This document shows, piece after piece, positions 10,216 through 23,279 of a DNA stretch of 64,000 bases. The notes below the pieces were generated by a model. That model was given only the letters and a program-made list of their open reading frames with translations. It was not told where the DNA came from and did not search any database. Made by a program: the position numbers and the translations under genes. The stretch's first letter is position 1, and every line of letters starts with the position of its first letter. Location of the stretch: contig JAWZYU010000019.1 in assembly GCA_038380435.1 (NCBI GenBank), positions 22,221,801 through 22,285,800 of the forward strand, in the 5' to 3' direction. The stretch comes from Ryuthela nishihirai (Eukaryota; Arthropoda; Arachnida; Araneae; Heptathelidae).

Positions 10216-10595
10216 TTGGGTTGTTTTACCTCTGAGCGGCACTTTTTTGCACAATGGGCTAAATGGCCAGGTCACATGACCCCGAAGGCTCAGAGAAGGT
10301 TGGGGAGGGGACCCACTGGAACAGCTGTTGGGAGACAGATGGTAGCCTCCCGTCAAGGACATCCAGCGTGTTCTTTAACGTGCACAGGGTATGGCTCTCC
10401 CGCACACGGGGCCACGGCTTAACGTCCCATCAGACGGACGGCGGCCTTTCCAAGCCCATCAGTGTCCCCTACTGACCGTGGGCAGGGCGGGGAATTTTGC
10501 GGAGATAAATCTCAACGCTGACCCAGCTGGGACCCGAACCTGGGAACTACAGATTACGAGCCTGGCGCGCTACCGACTGAGCCACCCCCGCCCGC
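10216..10595 (-). repeat. tRNA-derived SINE, family B
   Basis: In reverse complement it starts with ggggtggctcagtcggtagc (A box) and has gtagttcccaggttcg (B box region), then a conserved body ending ctcagaggtaaaacaaccca. Flanked by an exact 12-bp target duplication catgttggagag at 10204-10215 and 10596-10607. The best-preserved copies are here, at 28933 and at 44291. Confidence 0.88.
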
Positions 10596-10794
10596 CATGT
10601 TGGAGAGGTGCAACATCAGAATTCAAGGAGAGATGCTTGTTGGAATAGACAGTTAAAAAACAATTGCTGATTTTTTTTTTCAGACGTGAACTCTGATTTC
10701 TCTAGACGTAACTTTAATTTCTTTCATAATGATTATTTTGCAGTATGTAACTATCATAGCACGTTTTTCATTGCATTTCAGAATAACGAATATA

Positions 10795-11242
10795 GAGGGT
10801 GATTCAAAACTCTTGCGCCAAACTTTAAGGGGTGATAGAACACACCTAAATAAGCACTTTTCGTCATACAATTTATGGTCGGAACTCAAGCGGTGAAGCT
10901 CTAGATAGCACTTTCCAGTGAACACTTATAAGCGCTGGTTTTTGCACTTGTCATTTCTACCGTGGAATGCAGAATGGATGGATTGTTTCACGCATCAGGA
11001 GAAGGCGGACATGCATTTCACGTATTGAACTGCGGACGGGAATGCGAGGGAAGCCCAAAGACTGCAATCCACGGTAGAAAGGACGACGAGTACGAAAACC
11101 AACGCTTATAAGTGTTCACTGGAAAGTGCTCTCTAGCGCTTCACCGCTTGAGTTCCGATTAAGCATTGCATGACGAAAAGTGCTTGTTTAGGTGTGTTCT
11201 ATCACCCCTTAAAGTTTGGCCCAAGAGGTTTGAATCACCCTG
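10795..11242. mobile_element. Fold-back MITE with about 178-bp inverted arms
   Basis: Arms 10795-10973 and 11064-11242 are about 90% reverse-complementary, beginning gagggtgattcaaa / cagggtgattcaaa. Flanks are TATA on both sides (10791-10794 and 11243-11246), a plausible target duplication. The roughly 90-nt centre has no coding capacity. Confidence 0.8.
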
Positions 11243-11246
11243 TATA

Positions 11247-12540
11247 TTAGTGGCCTCCTCGATTTCGTTATACTGGTATTTCACTCTAATAATATTTTAC
11301 TAGTACCTATGAAACACAAAGGGAATTTTGCTTTTACCGCTTGAAAAAAAAAAGGCGCGTTTTACCACCCGCACTAGGTGTAAGGGGGAAAATTACTGAT
11401 GCCAATGTAAGCCTTTTAACAACTATCCTTTTCCATCAAAGGTTAAAATTTCTGGCACAAATAGATCGTTGGCAATATTTGTTTAAAGTTTTAGCCTTTT
11501 CCACTTTTTCCGCTGAGCTCCTAAACCTATTGGGAGATTTAGAAAATATGAATCGTAATACATTTCATCAATACTTATTCAACTAGCTAAGGAATTGTCA
11601 ATTTATCTCTAAAAACAAAAAGTTGACATCAGGCGTCGGTTAAAGGGATGTCAGATAAATGGGGTTCCTACATAAGTCTATTATTGCATAGGACACATCA
11701 TATCTGAATATTTTCATTATTTTTTACTTCAAAAAAACTACTTACTTCTGTAATGATATCAAAATGGAAAATATTGAAATAAAGCGCTGATATCCCGAAA
11801 AAATAACACCGATGATCTCGTTGGATCTGTGAGACCTATTTGTTACAATAATGTGTCGTGTCATGTAACTAATAGACGGATTCTATAGAAATTGTACCAA
11901 GATATATTAAAGGAGTGGGGTGAAAGGTACTGAAAAGGAATGGGTCCTAGATGACGTCATTCAGGAAGAATGCAAGATACAAATCATCTGGGTCTATGAG
12001 ACCTTAACCCACCGAAGGAGGGTTCAGTTGAGCAAGCTGTTTTAATTGAATTCTAATCCTCCCTCTCCTAACGCCATGTAAAAGTTGGCCGTCCCCCCCT
12101 CCCCCTGTTACGCTTTTTCAGTGGTCTTCGTCTTAAGTTACACTTTTCCCTTTTCACTTGGATCTTCACTTTTAACACAATAATCAATACACCAAGTGAG
12201 CCTTATGGTAATAATGGCTTATTATAACTGATAATAATTACTAGTACCTTACAATTACAATTGCTTATTCCTGTCAGAAATTTTTAAAAAAAGATCTTTG
12301 ATTGCATAAATAACTACAGTATTTTAGTGTTTCGCATTTCTGAACGGAAGTAACACTACGTAAAAAAATCGCTAATCCCTTCCCTCCTTCGGTGTGGTAC
12401 TAATTTATGGACAACCCGTTAAAAAACCGTTTTACTGATGATGAAATATTTGCTAGATATCAGCAGAAATTTTACGCCTACACTTTTCACGGAAACATTG
12501 TTTTTCGCGAAATAAAGAAACACGAAATGTTCGCTGTTAC
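11247..12540. other. No gene seen
   Basis: AT-rich non-coding sequence. An 81-codon frame at 11341-11586 has no recognisable domain and is not supported as a gene. Confidence 0.5.
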
Positions 12541-12550
12541 CTTACTAGCA

Positions 12551-12800
12551 CGATTATAAAAGGGCTGGATCTATGGGGGGGGGGGGGGGGGGGGCGGAAT
12601 CTGTCATGTCTTCCCTTTCAGAATGCGAGTAGGGTAAAAGAGGCAATTTTTTAATTTATATATATTTCCTGCATTTTTCAAGAAATTTAAGAAAAAAAAC
12701 GTAAAGCGGAAGAAGGAATGTTTTACTGCATTCAAAATCAAGTCTCTTGCCCCCCCCCCCCTCTTTTGCATTTTTTTCTTTTTGGCTCGATTGCGTTTTC
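12551..12800 (+). repeat. Unclassified interspersed repeat with 20-G tract
   Basis: Shares tggatct at the start and ccctttcagaatgcgagtag in the body with the copy at 33580; the reverse complements occur at 17245-17420 and across 48190-49610. It contains a run of 20 G (12575-12594) and a C run near 12750. No coding capacity. Confidence 0.45.
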
Positions 12801-12877
12801 TTTCCTCTCGAATATTTTCTACATCGGGGGCCTAATTAGAAATCATTTTCCATCAAGGAATTTGTTTTGGATAATCC

Positions 12878-13515
12878 TCAAGAAGCCGTGAGCTACGGCG
12901 GTCTGATCAGATTGTGCAATTTAGTTCTCCAAACACATCTGTCCTGAGCCACATCTGTTGCATCTGACCACTAAACTGCAATTCTAACGAGGTCCTGTTT
13001 GTCTGCCCACTGCATCCTAGGTCTCCCCCTCTTTCTGAGGCCTTTAGGTCCACTGTTCATAATCCAATTCGCTATTCTATAGTTATGCTTACTGTTAACA
13101 TGGCCAAATCAGCAGTCTCTCTATACTATATGCTGCTCAAAGGAGGTTGCCAACTCTTTTGTCTGACCTCGTCATTACTAACAAAGTTGAACCACCTAAT
13201 GCCAAAATACTGCGTAAGCATGTATTATCAAAGGAATCAAGTTTCCTGCTATCTTATTTACAAAGGATTCAAGTTTCACTACCATAACCAACTTCAGATA
13301 GGACCAAACTGTTACACAGCCTCTGTTTAATCTTTAAATCTACCTGCTTATTTTTCTGCATTCCCCAAAGATTCTTAATAGTCCCGGCCGCAATCTTTAT
13401 TCTTTTGTTTATCTCATGCCGAACATCACCAGTATCTGTTACTAAGGTGAGTATCTGTTACCGTGAAAATTAAACTGAGACACTTGCTCAAGAGTGCAAC
13501 CATTAAAAAAATCAA
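12878..13515 (-). mobile_element. RTE-like LINE fragment (RT C-terminus)
   Basis: Minus-strand match to the last part of the RTE-like RT in the 25437 copy, from the tail side (ctcaagaagccgtgagctac) through tgcatcctaggtctccccct to the region of gagacacttgctcaagagtg. It corresponds to the conserved LRWFGHV and GRPRMRW parts of the protein. Many substitutions and no intact frame. Confidence 0.8.
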
Positions 13516-13956
13516 CTTCAGAAAAGAATGCAAATTTCTGGCTTCGAATTTTTATCAGTTATTTTGAAACTTATTTGCAAATCTCGTTCAGTGTACAGTT
13601 TGTTTTAAAAAACGATGTTGAGCAGTCAAGGTTTCCGAGGTCCTTGGAGCCAGCTGAGGAAATTAGGGAAAAAAAATCCATTGATTCAAAATCGGATATT
13701 AGAACGTAAAATCAACATATATAATTTTAAATATATATATTATTAGCGCTTCTTCTTACCACTGAAATAAAATTTTGATTTAAAATATGCGATAATATGT
13801 ATTTTTCGGCGGCCGTATGAAGATGTAGTTGTCCATAAGTAAATCTCTCTCGTCTGCTTTCCAATGAAAAGAAAAACTAACAATTTATTAAGCACATCTC
13901 TTGTGATATTTCAAATACTGTATGCACAAAAAAGCAGCAATTCTTAAACTGTTGTA

Positions 13957-14142
13957 CAGTCGCTCAAAAAATATCCGAACGCTATGGTTGATTACAGAAT
14001 TCAAAAAAAATAATATCTGGCAACGATTTTTTTAGAAATTAGTGATCTGGCAACCTACGTGTACGTACACGTGAATTCCGTAATGAACCATAATCTGAAT
14101 TCCGTAATCAACCATAGCGTTCGGATATTTTTTGAGCGACTG
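13957..14142. mobile_element. Tc1-type MITE with 46-bp TIRs
   Basis: A 186-bp element with cagtcgctcaaaaaatatcc and following bases at 13957-14002, repeated inverted at 14097-14142 with one mismatch. Flanked by TA (13955-13956 and 14143-14144). Non-coding. A relative is at 21932-22066. Confidence 0.88.
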
Positions 14143-14144
14143 TA

Positions 14145-15125
14145 CGCGCTTTTAGTGCCTGTATTCATTCACACATGGATTAGCATAATAAATTCAAAAA
14201 ATAATTTATTTTCAATACTACCTTTTATATTCATATATTTGTTTGAAAATACTTTATTTTCTCGTTAGCAAAACGATGTTTTAAGTTCATATTTACCTAG
14301 TACAGTTACAAAAAAATATTTCTAGCCTTTTGGTGGTATCCGAAATAAAAAGTTTGAGAACAGTTGTAATTATGAATAATGGAGGCGAAACTGATCCATG
14401 AAGTTTCGAAAATTTTTTGATTATTAAAAATCTCAGAAATTCATTAATTTACAGTCCTTTCAATTGAATGTTTTCTAATTGAATGTTCAGAAATTCTAGT
14501 AATCAGAGTTAAATGGGCTTGTCTTATGCTAAAGCAATAACTCCAAATTATGTACACTTTAAATGTTATTTCGTCTCAGAACCTGTTTATTTTCAGAATT
14601 TTAGGGTACATTTTGCTGAAAGATTTGTCCTCCATAATTCAACTGTAAAAGATATTTTCAATGGGGAATTTATTCTCAAGTTTTTACAATGACATATTAT
14701 TTTAAAGATTTGTGTAGGAGTTAATCTGCCTAGCTTCTGACAAGCACAAATAACCTCTTCGTCCAGTCAATTATAATGTACATTAGATTATGTATATTTT
14801 GATCCAGATTCATGTTGTTTAATTAGAAAAATTATTGTTGATGGTTCAGAAGTGCACAGATTGAGCAGTGCCAGAATAACGTTGTGGGTGCCCTAGGTTA
14901 TTCAAGCCCACTGCTCCTCATTAAATTTTCTAATAAGTTATGTTAAGAGAGCAGTTCGGGTAAAATGTGTTTAGAGTAAAAATAAAAATTTCAACGAAAC
15001 AGGCATAGAATTTCATTTAATTTACAATATTTTAGAAGACACTGACAGAATTTATAATGTTCAAATTAGGTCCAAAATTTCTAAATTTATATAAACTCAG
15101 CATAATCCTTCCTTCAGAATTGATT
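14145..15125. other. No gene seen
   Basis: AT-rich sequence without recognisable coding or repeat structure. Confidence 0.5.
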
Positions 15126-15590
15126 AGAATAACTTGTCAGTTATGCCATACAATCTAACGATCAATCAAAATTTTTTGAAAATCAACAGAGTCAAAAAGC
15201 CTTTTTGAAATCTGCAAAAGTAATAACCACAGATTCCTGTAACTCTAAACATTTCTCAAGAATCTTCATAAGTGAAAGAATCCCCTACCACTTCTGAATC
15301 CACGCTACTCATCATGCAATTGTCCATCAACCAGATTATTAAACTTATTAAGTAAAATCTTGAAAAGAACTTTACCTGGAACAGAAGTAGATGATATTTC
15401 TATAGAAGTTACAAGAACTTCGATCACCTTTTTAAAAACTAGCGATATTAATAGCTCTAATAAAATCGTTAGGAACGACACGTTTATCGAAAAAGATATG
15501 AAAACTTTCAGTCAATCATGTGACAACAAAAACATTTCCAACTCGAAAGTAGCAATTTCATTTACTTCTGGGATTTTTTATGTAATTTAA
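15126..15590 (-). mobile_element. RTE-like LINE fragment (RT N-terminal half)
   Basis: Diverged minus-strand match to about 26455-26940 of the full-length RTE copy: shared words include cccctaccacttctgaatcc, aagaactttacctggaac and catttctcaagaatct. It covers the start of the RT palm and is old, judged by its many substitutions. Confidence 0.75.
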
Positions 15591-17506
15591 GTTGACAGAT
15601 TGTCAATTACATGTTTTGGAATTTATAGAGCATCGAAATTAGCTTCAAATCAACAAAACGTGGAAGTTCTGTAATATTTTGGTAGGGAAGTGTATTATCA
15701 GGGGCGATTTAATGGCGGTGTGATCGGCGCGACTGCACGGAGCCCCGCGTGCTCTGTAAATCATTTTTGCATTCAAGGTTTACGGTCGCCTGCTGGCGAG
15801 TAGTGGATCTGAAAGACATATCTCTCTTCAGAACTAATTAAATTCTGAATGTTGCATCTAATGTCAAATTGTTTACATTACAAATGTATTTTTAACCAGT
15901 ATATATAAAAAGAATCTTATTTCTGTAGGTTTCTGAGAACATTTTCCTAATATTAAACCATCACTTTAATATATTCCTTTAGAATAAATTTATATACTTA
16001 GATACTTTCCCTATTCTTATCTTTATCATAATACCTTTAACTTACGCTTTCTAATACGGCTTTTCCTAAACATTAAATAATCTATGACTAATAGAATAGT
16101 GTAATAAAACTTCAGTCAACATCAGGTTTTTTTGGATAGGAGAGCCTGCCGGGGGAGAAAATCCCATAGCAGGTGAAAAGTATGAAATTTCTGTTCATAT
16201 CTTATATTTTGTATTCTTTTTGAAAGAAATTTCGTGTTTTATTGAGTGTTCTTTTTGAACCTTACTGAAGCGGATAATATTTGCATCAATTGCTTACGTC
16301 TGCATAAAGTAGTACATAAAACTACTTTAAATTGAGGAGATTTTATGAAGATTTGCGGGAGAAATATTTTTTTAATGTGCATCAATTAAAATATAAATAT
16401 AACTCAGTTACATTTTCCGAATTGGAGATCATAACTGGGAACTATTAAATTTAATTTGAGAAAAAAAATCAATTTTGCGTTTTCTTGTGTTTCAGCTTAT
16501 TAGTTTCGATCACAGAAATAATATTTCACACTGTTTTATAATTAACTTACAACAAAAGACTCATAATCAAATGAAAAAAATATAGCAAAAATATTCGAAA
16601 ACTAAAATGGTGAAAAATAACAGAGCAATTCGTTCACTGTATAAAGACATATCGAGATAGGCACTGGCAGAATTCTACCCCGAAATAGAGCAGAAACCTT
16701 CCCATAAAAAGAGAGACTCACCTGGGAGGAGCAATAATCTTTGCTATTTCTAATACTTTCGTCTCTTTGCTGTTGATAGGAAAGAAGTTTAAATGGTCAT
16801 GCACCTTTAAACAACACAAAAATCTGATGCAGGGCCGACCTCGGTCAAAGAGCTATGACTCTGGGTCAGCTTTGTAACAGAAAGAAGGCAGAATGTATGG
16901 TTTAGATCTCTTAAGCAAAGAATGTTATATAAACATGTTAAATCTACCAGGAAGTTCAATCACCAAATGTTACTACTGATTTTGAATGACTGCATATAAT
17001 TCAGATATACAGAAATTAGTTAGTTCTCTGATTGAAGACTCGTTTCTCTAAACAAGGAAAGCACAGGGAAAATTTGACTGATAGTATTTCTTCCACATTT
17101 CATATCAAGAATTTGTAGCTGAAGTTGAAACACTGAACATAAGCAGAAAAGATTATCAACAGCACATAAAGGTAAACAGACCAGGATCTGTAAAAAATAA
17201 GGAGGAAGGGAGTGAAAGGAATGCAATAAAGCAGCAAAAATGTAGGGGAGGGGGTCAAGAAACTGAATTTCCATTTCAATATTTTTTCCCTCCGTTTTTA
17301 GAAGTCTTTAAAAAATTTCTTAAATTGTTCATGAAATACGCACAAGTTTAATCACTTTTTGCTTCCATTACCCTTACTAGCATTCTCAAAGAGATAGATT
17401 CGCCATCTAGATTCGACTCTGAAAGTAAAGTACAGATTTCTCCAATTTATTTGAAAATACGTACATATTTATTCGACTTTTTTTTTCCTGCTATTTTATT
17501 ATTTTA
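15591..17506. other. No gene seen; possible old repeat pieces
   Basis: Mostly AT-rich. A locally GC-rich piece at about 15690-15800 (aggggcgatttaatggcggt, later agccccgcgtgctctg) looks like a transposon end, and 17245-17420 matches the unclassified repeat seen at 12551 and 33580. Confidence 0.4.
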
Positions 17507-17688
17507 GCGCACTTGGCTACTCAGAAAAGGACCTGGGTTCGAGTCCTGGATAAGACATGGGTATTTGTGTTGTCTGTCGGCTGAGGTCTTGCCTTCCTCA
17601 CAGTCTTTTCTACAGCATATTAAACTGACAGGCTGCTGTCAGACCTCTGTGGCAAACAGCTGCTCAGCGGGTATTATTTTATTTCCCA
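17507..17688 (+). repeat. tRNA-derived SINE, family A
   Basis: Same body as the copy at 9799: gcgcacttggctactcag, B box ggttcgagtcc near 17537, ttaaactgacaggctgctgt and caaacagctgctcagcggg, followed by a T-rich tail. Confidence 0.75.
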
Positions 17689-19461
17689 AAAACAGAAGTG
17701 TTTTTCGCATTTGTTGTCCAAAATTATATCATACTTCTAAGTGTGTTCTTAAGTGTTCAACAGAATGGATTTTTCTCGAAAAAGGTCCATGCATGATTTT
17801 GCTTTTTTCTTATCTTATTAGCTTTATAGTGCATGTTCATAAATAAAGAATAATATTAGAAACGAAACTAATATTGAAAAACTTTGTAAACGAAATTTCA
17901 TGAACAAACGCTTTCTGAAAATTAAAAAGCTTTCTTGCTGTGCTGTTGATAGAAATATTTATTAATTAGTACACTGGGTTTTTTTCGTTGGGTCTTTCCA
18001 TGAGTTTTCCCATATTTTTTTAATTGATCGCTACATCATTTTACGTTTTTTTAAATATTTTTTCCTTATTTTTCCAATACATTATTTAAAAATTTTTAAT
18101 ACTTCTCTTAAATTCTTATTCTGTTACTCGTTGTACATGTTACTTTGCGATTAACTCTTTAGATATACAGAACACACATTTCTTGAAAGTTCGTGTAATT
18201 CATATTTCTGAGCCAAAAGAAATCCGAAAATTTATATTTGCAGCACATAAAGTAGGAATAAAGTAGGGAAATTATCAGTTATTTTTCAATTATCCTGTTA
18301 GAAAAATTCAGATTTTAACTTTTTTTCCTTGCGCATTTTCTACATTTTAAGTTTTTATAGCTCAAAATCGGTCCACAACAACATGTTGTATATACCTGTT
18401 ACACAGCATGTACTTGTACCTGTTGTAGACAAAACAGAATAAAGCAATGATCAGCAAAGAAATTTTTGGAATTTAAATTTATACATAAAATAGAAAATCG
18501 AATTTGAATCGAAAAATCTATTTGAGGCTTTTTGCAATTTCAAAATTCCATAACTGTAAAACAGGTTGAGTTACTTAATGTGTGGGTTACCTTTGTGCAC
18601 ACAACGGCCTACATAACTTGGTTACAAAGATTCCAAGTTCTTAAAATGGTGTTCGAGAGAGATTTGGATCTGCTGGATCTGGCTCTACAGGAGCCAGATG
18701 GAAGCCTCCCATCAAAGCTTCTCCCGACAGAAAGATCTAACTCGAAATTAAAAATTATTACGAATTATTTAAAGTGGCAAGAAACTAAGAAAGATTTTCA
18801 TCCTTATCAATTTTGTGAATTGAAAACGATATTGCTAAATAGTCTATGTTATGTTGATGTTATTTTACAATTGTTTTCCAAAAAGAGCAAGGAAACTGTA
18901 TTGTTGTTGTGTAATATAAGCAAATTTTTAGTAATACGCATTAGTTAAATTGTTTCAGTACATTACAATAATACGCACAAACATTTTCCATCGGTAGTAT
19001 ATGAGCAATAATACGTATTAATATCAGTTTGAATATTTTTCTAATTTTTGACAGTTTTCTCTTCAAAATTTCTGCTCTTTCAAGATCCCGACAACAAGTA
19101 ATTCTTCGAAGGAGAGGGAGGTGTGATTTTGTTATGCCGTGTTACAGCAGAGAGAACTCAAGAGTGGCGTAATTTAATCTATATATATAATATATATTTC
19201 TGCGATTTGTAATTCCTTTCTTTCCCATATGATAAAAACCAATGAATTGCTTGTATTATCAGTTTTAATTAACTTACTACCGTACTCACATTTTTTTAAT
19301 CATTTATTCATTCAAGCAATTTCAAATGAATCGTTTCTGTTTACAGATTGACCACAAAGGTAACAGTTTATCTGTAGGGGAGAATAATAAATTGACATCA
19401 CATTTTACACTTTCTTTCTGTCTTCATCCGCCAGTTTTAATACCGTTAATACTTGTTTGCA
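17689..19461. other. No supported gene
   Basis: AT-rich. A 138-codon frame at 18532-18948 starts with ATG and has ordinary composition but no domain that I recognise; I do not call it a gene. Confidence 0.4.
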
Positions 19462-20680
19462 TTTATAATCATCATCATCATCCTCAAGCAGCAACGGGCT
19501 AAGGAGGTCCAACCACATCGCGCAATTTATTCTCCAGGCATATCTGTCGTAAGCTACATCTGCTACATCTGGTCACTCCACATCAATTCTAACAAAGTCC
19601 TGTTTGACATATCTGCCCACCGCATCCTAGGTCTCCTACTCTTTCTGAGGCCTTTATGCACACTGTACTACACATATGGCAACATTACCATCCAACATTC
19701 TCTCTGTCTCTCTGCACAATATGCTGCTTAAAGATGGTTGCAAACTCCTTTGCCTAACCTCATCATTAGTTACAAAGTTAAACCATGCCCAAGATACTGC
19801 GTAAGCATCTGGAATCAAAATCTAGTTTCCTGTTATCTTGTTTACAAAGTGTCCAAGTTTCACTACCATAACTAACCCTAGAAAGAACCAAACTGTTATA
19901 CAGTCTAATTTTATACAGTCTAATTTTAGGTGTATACGCCTATTTCTCCACACTCTCCATAGATTCTTAAAAGTCCCGGCAGCAATCCCTATTCGTCTGT
20001 TAATCTCATGCTACACATCACCAGTTTCCGTTACATAGCTACCAAGAAAATTAAATTGTGACACCTGCTCAAGACTGCAACCATTCAGATGAACTGAATC
20101 ACAGCCTGCCTAATCAATTTTCATCACTTTAGTTTTCTCTCTGTTTATAACCAAACCTACTCTACTACCAGTCTCATCAACAGCTCGAATGAAAGAGTTC
20201 ATCTCATCAGCATCATTTGACAAAAGGGCTAAATCATCTGCATAATCTAAATCAGAAATTTTCGTATCTCCAGTCCATTTAAGGCCAAAATCTTTCCCTT
20301 GAAGTGAATTTCGCATAACATAATCAATAACCAAGCTAAAGAGAAAAGGAGGCAAAATGCACCCTTGTCGAACACCAGAAGTAATGCTAAACCGGAAGCA
20401 TAACAGAAAACACAGCGAAAGATTTTCCCTCTACAGAAGTCCGCCAGTGCAGCAAATCAGGATCCATAATCAAGATCATATCCTTATTCCAGTCCGGTAG
20501 GTTTTTTTTTATCATCACCAGGACCCTGTATGGTTGACCACTCCTCAGCAGGGTAGAAAAAAAAAAAGTAACCATAGGTAAAAAAGTAACCCAGATCAGT
20601 AGGCCACATTAATCTGGTGACCTCCCACATCCGTTCACTTCCACAAGAGAATATATTTTTTGAGTCGGACATTAGGTGTT
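19462..20680 (-). mobile_element. RTE-like LINE, internally deleted copy
   Basis: The 3' tail (atcatcatcatcatcctcaa at 19469) and the RT C-terminal region run to about 20391. There the sequence jumps directly to the element's 5' UTR (cagaaaacacagcgaaagat onward to about 20680). The endonuclease and half of the RT are missing, leaving about 1.2 kb. YADD is still readable in the RT part near 20236-20247. Confidence 0.82.
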
Positions 20681-21931
20681 AGGCCTTTACTATTCCATTT
20701 GAAAACTTCAATACTCAATATATTACTCTCTTTACTAAATTTCTACCCGTTTTTTGCCTTTCAAATATTTCTCAATCACATTACAATTTTTATATTCGCT
20801 TTCAACACTACATAATATTATTAAGTATGCGTTGACTTTAATTTTCCAATTTATTTTTAAAATATCTATTTAATTCACGTTTTAAATCTCTAAACGAATT
20901 TACAGCTAGCAGTTCCCTTGGTAAGAGATTGAAAATATATTTCATTTTTTACCTCATTATTTTGCTCATTACCATGTAAAAAACGCTGAACTTTACATAA
21001 AAAATTCTTTGGGGTGGGATGAGACGAAGGATACTGAACGTTATTATCCAGGGGGGGGGGGGCTCAAATAGGGTTGCGCAACTTATAGGTGGTCCCTTAA
21101 GAGGCCCCGCATATGCTGTTTACACTGGGCCCCACGAAATTTCAGACCAACCCTGTTTATTATATCAATATAGTCTATTGTTTGATAATTATGAATTGCT
21201 ACCATACCACTATATATCAACCATGTTCAGAATGTGTCACGGTGAAAAGACTGAAATCTCTTGGTGATCATCTAGTTGCCATCAATATTGACAACTGATT
21301 TATTCACCCCTCATTTCATGTGGTTTAAAGAAACCAACTCCTCCCCCCCACGTCCCCTATATTTGGGGATTAGGGTGGAACAGGACTCGATAGTTTTTCA
21401 AGGATTGCATTCTAAACAAGTTTATTCCAATAATAAAATTTTAATTTATTTTTTACAAGAAAGGTGGAAGGAGTTTGGAGCCTGGCCCCGAAATACTGTT
21501 GCGCGGCACAATTGCCACAGTAACAAGAATTCAACAATTTCTATAATTTGTCACGTTGGCTTGTTTAGCCGATATTTCCAGTTTCTTAAAGAAGCACAGG
21601 AAAGTTTGTGGAATTATAGTTCGAACTCTATTTAATGCTATGTGGAAAACCTTCTGGAAGAAAACCTTTTGAAAGTCTCAAAGTCTTTATTAGCGTAAGA
21701 TATATTTTCCAATTTCGAAAGTTTGCTGTAATTTCACATATACCGATATATGTGTTTGGCATGTTACAGATACTATGGAATACCTGAAGCTACTTCAGGT
21801 TTTTCCCTACGTACTTCATACCAGGTTCGAATCTAGAAAAAACATGAAAGAGGTCATAATAAAACATAAAGAATGTAAAATGGCGAAATAGAGTTCAAAA
21901 ACGGTAAATGGTGGTTGGGAAAATTTGTGAT
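20681..21931. other. No gene seen
   Basis: Contains a G run at about 21052-21062 and a GC-rich stretch at 21060-21170 with paired ggccccg / gggccccac words that may be a transposon end. Frames at 21019-21635 lack recognisable domains. Confidence 0.4.
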
Positions 21932-22066
21932 ATTAGTGATCTGGCAACCTTCGTGTCACGTGACACGAAGGTTGCCAGATCACTAATTTCTAAAAAAATC
22001 GTTGCCAGATATTTTTTATGAATTCTGTAATCAACCATAGTGTTCGGATACTCTTTTGAGCGACTG
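21932..22066 (-). mobile_element. Rearranged MITE with 56-bp perfect palindrome
   Basis: The right part (to 22066, followed by TA) matches the MITE at 13957 in reverse: gagcgactg end, atagtgttcgg, gaattctgtaatcaaccat. The other end is replaced by a perfect 56-nt palindrome at 21932-21987 centred on cac|gtg, made of two inverted copies of the internal segment ttagtgatctggcaacc. Confidence 0.75.
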
Positions 22067-23279
22067 TACTGATTTAGAGCAAGCGATAAAAATCTCAGAC
22101 AGTATGACTTGATACAACAGCAATTAGACCACCATGCCAATAAATTTAACCACTATATTTTTGCCACCAGTAGTAATTAGTAATAATTTAACCACTAAAG
22201 CAAATTTAATCACTATATCAGTTAGGGTATAGACTACCTCTACAGTACGAGCAACGATTATTAGTAAACCAGAAAAGTTAAGTCGAGAAAATATATTTTT
22301 TGGCTAAATGGAATTTAGTATCTCATAATTAAATCTTACCTGATAGCCGAAGTATAACCAAAACGTTCAAAATGCAGAAACGAAATAAAACCTTGATGTT
22401 GTATTTCGATAAATTGTATAGCATATGCATGTCTAAGAGACAATGGGTCAATACCAAACTGTTCAAACTCTTAATGGCATGTTAAAAAATGCGTTAGATA
22501 TCGTTTAAGAGACATATCCTCTTAAGAAACTATAAAAGTAAGTGACGCAAATTACCGACCTTAACATTTTTCTGTTATTATATTATTGACTTGACACGAA
22601 TGTTATCTATCGGTATATGCATAGGTGAGGATTCGCGGAACTGTTCTTGAGTAATTTGGCGCTACCCTCTGAATAAAATGAAAAATTATTGCGAAAGATG
22701 TAGCAACAACTCGAGGAGTATATACACGGGATAACCGCTTCTAAAATGCACACCTGTGCTGCAGTTTGTGATGGAATTCGCTGCAGGAAAACGAAACTCA
22801 AGTAAAATGACAGAAATTGAATATTTATTTTCTCTAACAAATAACTAAAATACCTGAGATACGTTCTGAGACTCCAAAATACGTTTAATTAATAATAATT
22901 TTCATATCTTTCATGTTTCATAATGTCTTTCGAGCATTTTTAATCACGATTAATTTCATACGAACGGGAAAGGTACATTTGGTTGGTTTACTCTTATCTT
23001 TTTCTCACATAATTTTGTTTTATATATTCGAGATTTGTCCTAACTTTTAATCTTGCCTGCAACACGCTGTTACATTTTGTTTGCATGAGTTCTGCCTTTT
23101 CGTTTAGCATATCCCATTGGCCATTTTTCCTTTCGTTTCTTTCTATTCTTTATTTTGGTATTTTACACTGGTGTAGTCCTAAATATATAGTATGGGGGCG
23201 CATTCCTTACTTTGTCACAGGAACTAAACATGGTATTTTTGTTTTCTTATGAACATTTCAAGATTTCAACAAAATATAC
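22067..23279. other. No gene seen
   Basis: AT-rich non-coding sequence with only short frames. Confidence 0.5.

Noticed and set aside
10216..10648. Overlapping frames with GLTSHPTDGG-like peptides, repeated at 24.7, 29.0 and 44.4 kb
   Set aside because: These are translations of the SINE-B sequence, which is non-coding.
12575..12594. Run of 20 G as a possible G-quadruplex regulator
   Set aside because: A homopolymer inside an interspersed repeat and prone to sequencing error; no nearby gene gives it a role.
18532..18948. 138-codon plus-strand frame
   Set aside because: No domain, motif or splice structure recognised; length is within chance for this composition, so it is not called as a gene.
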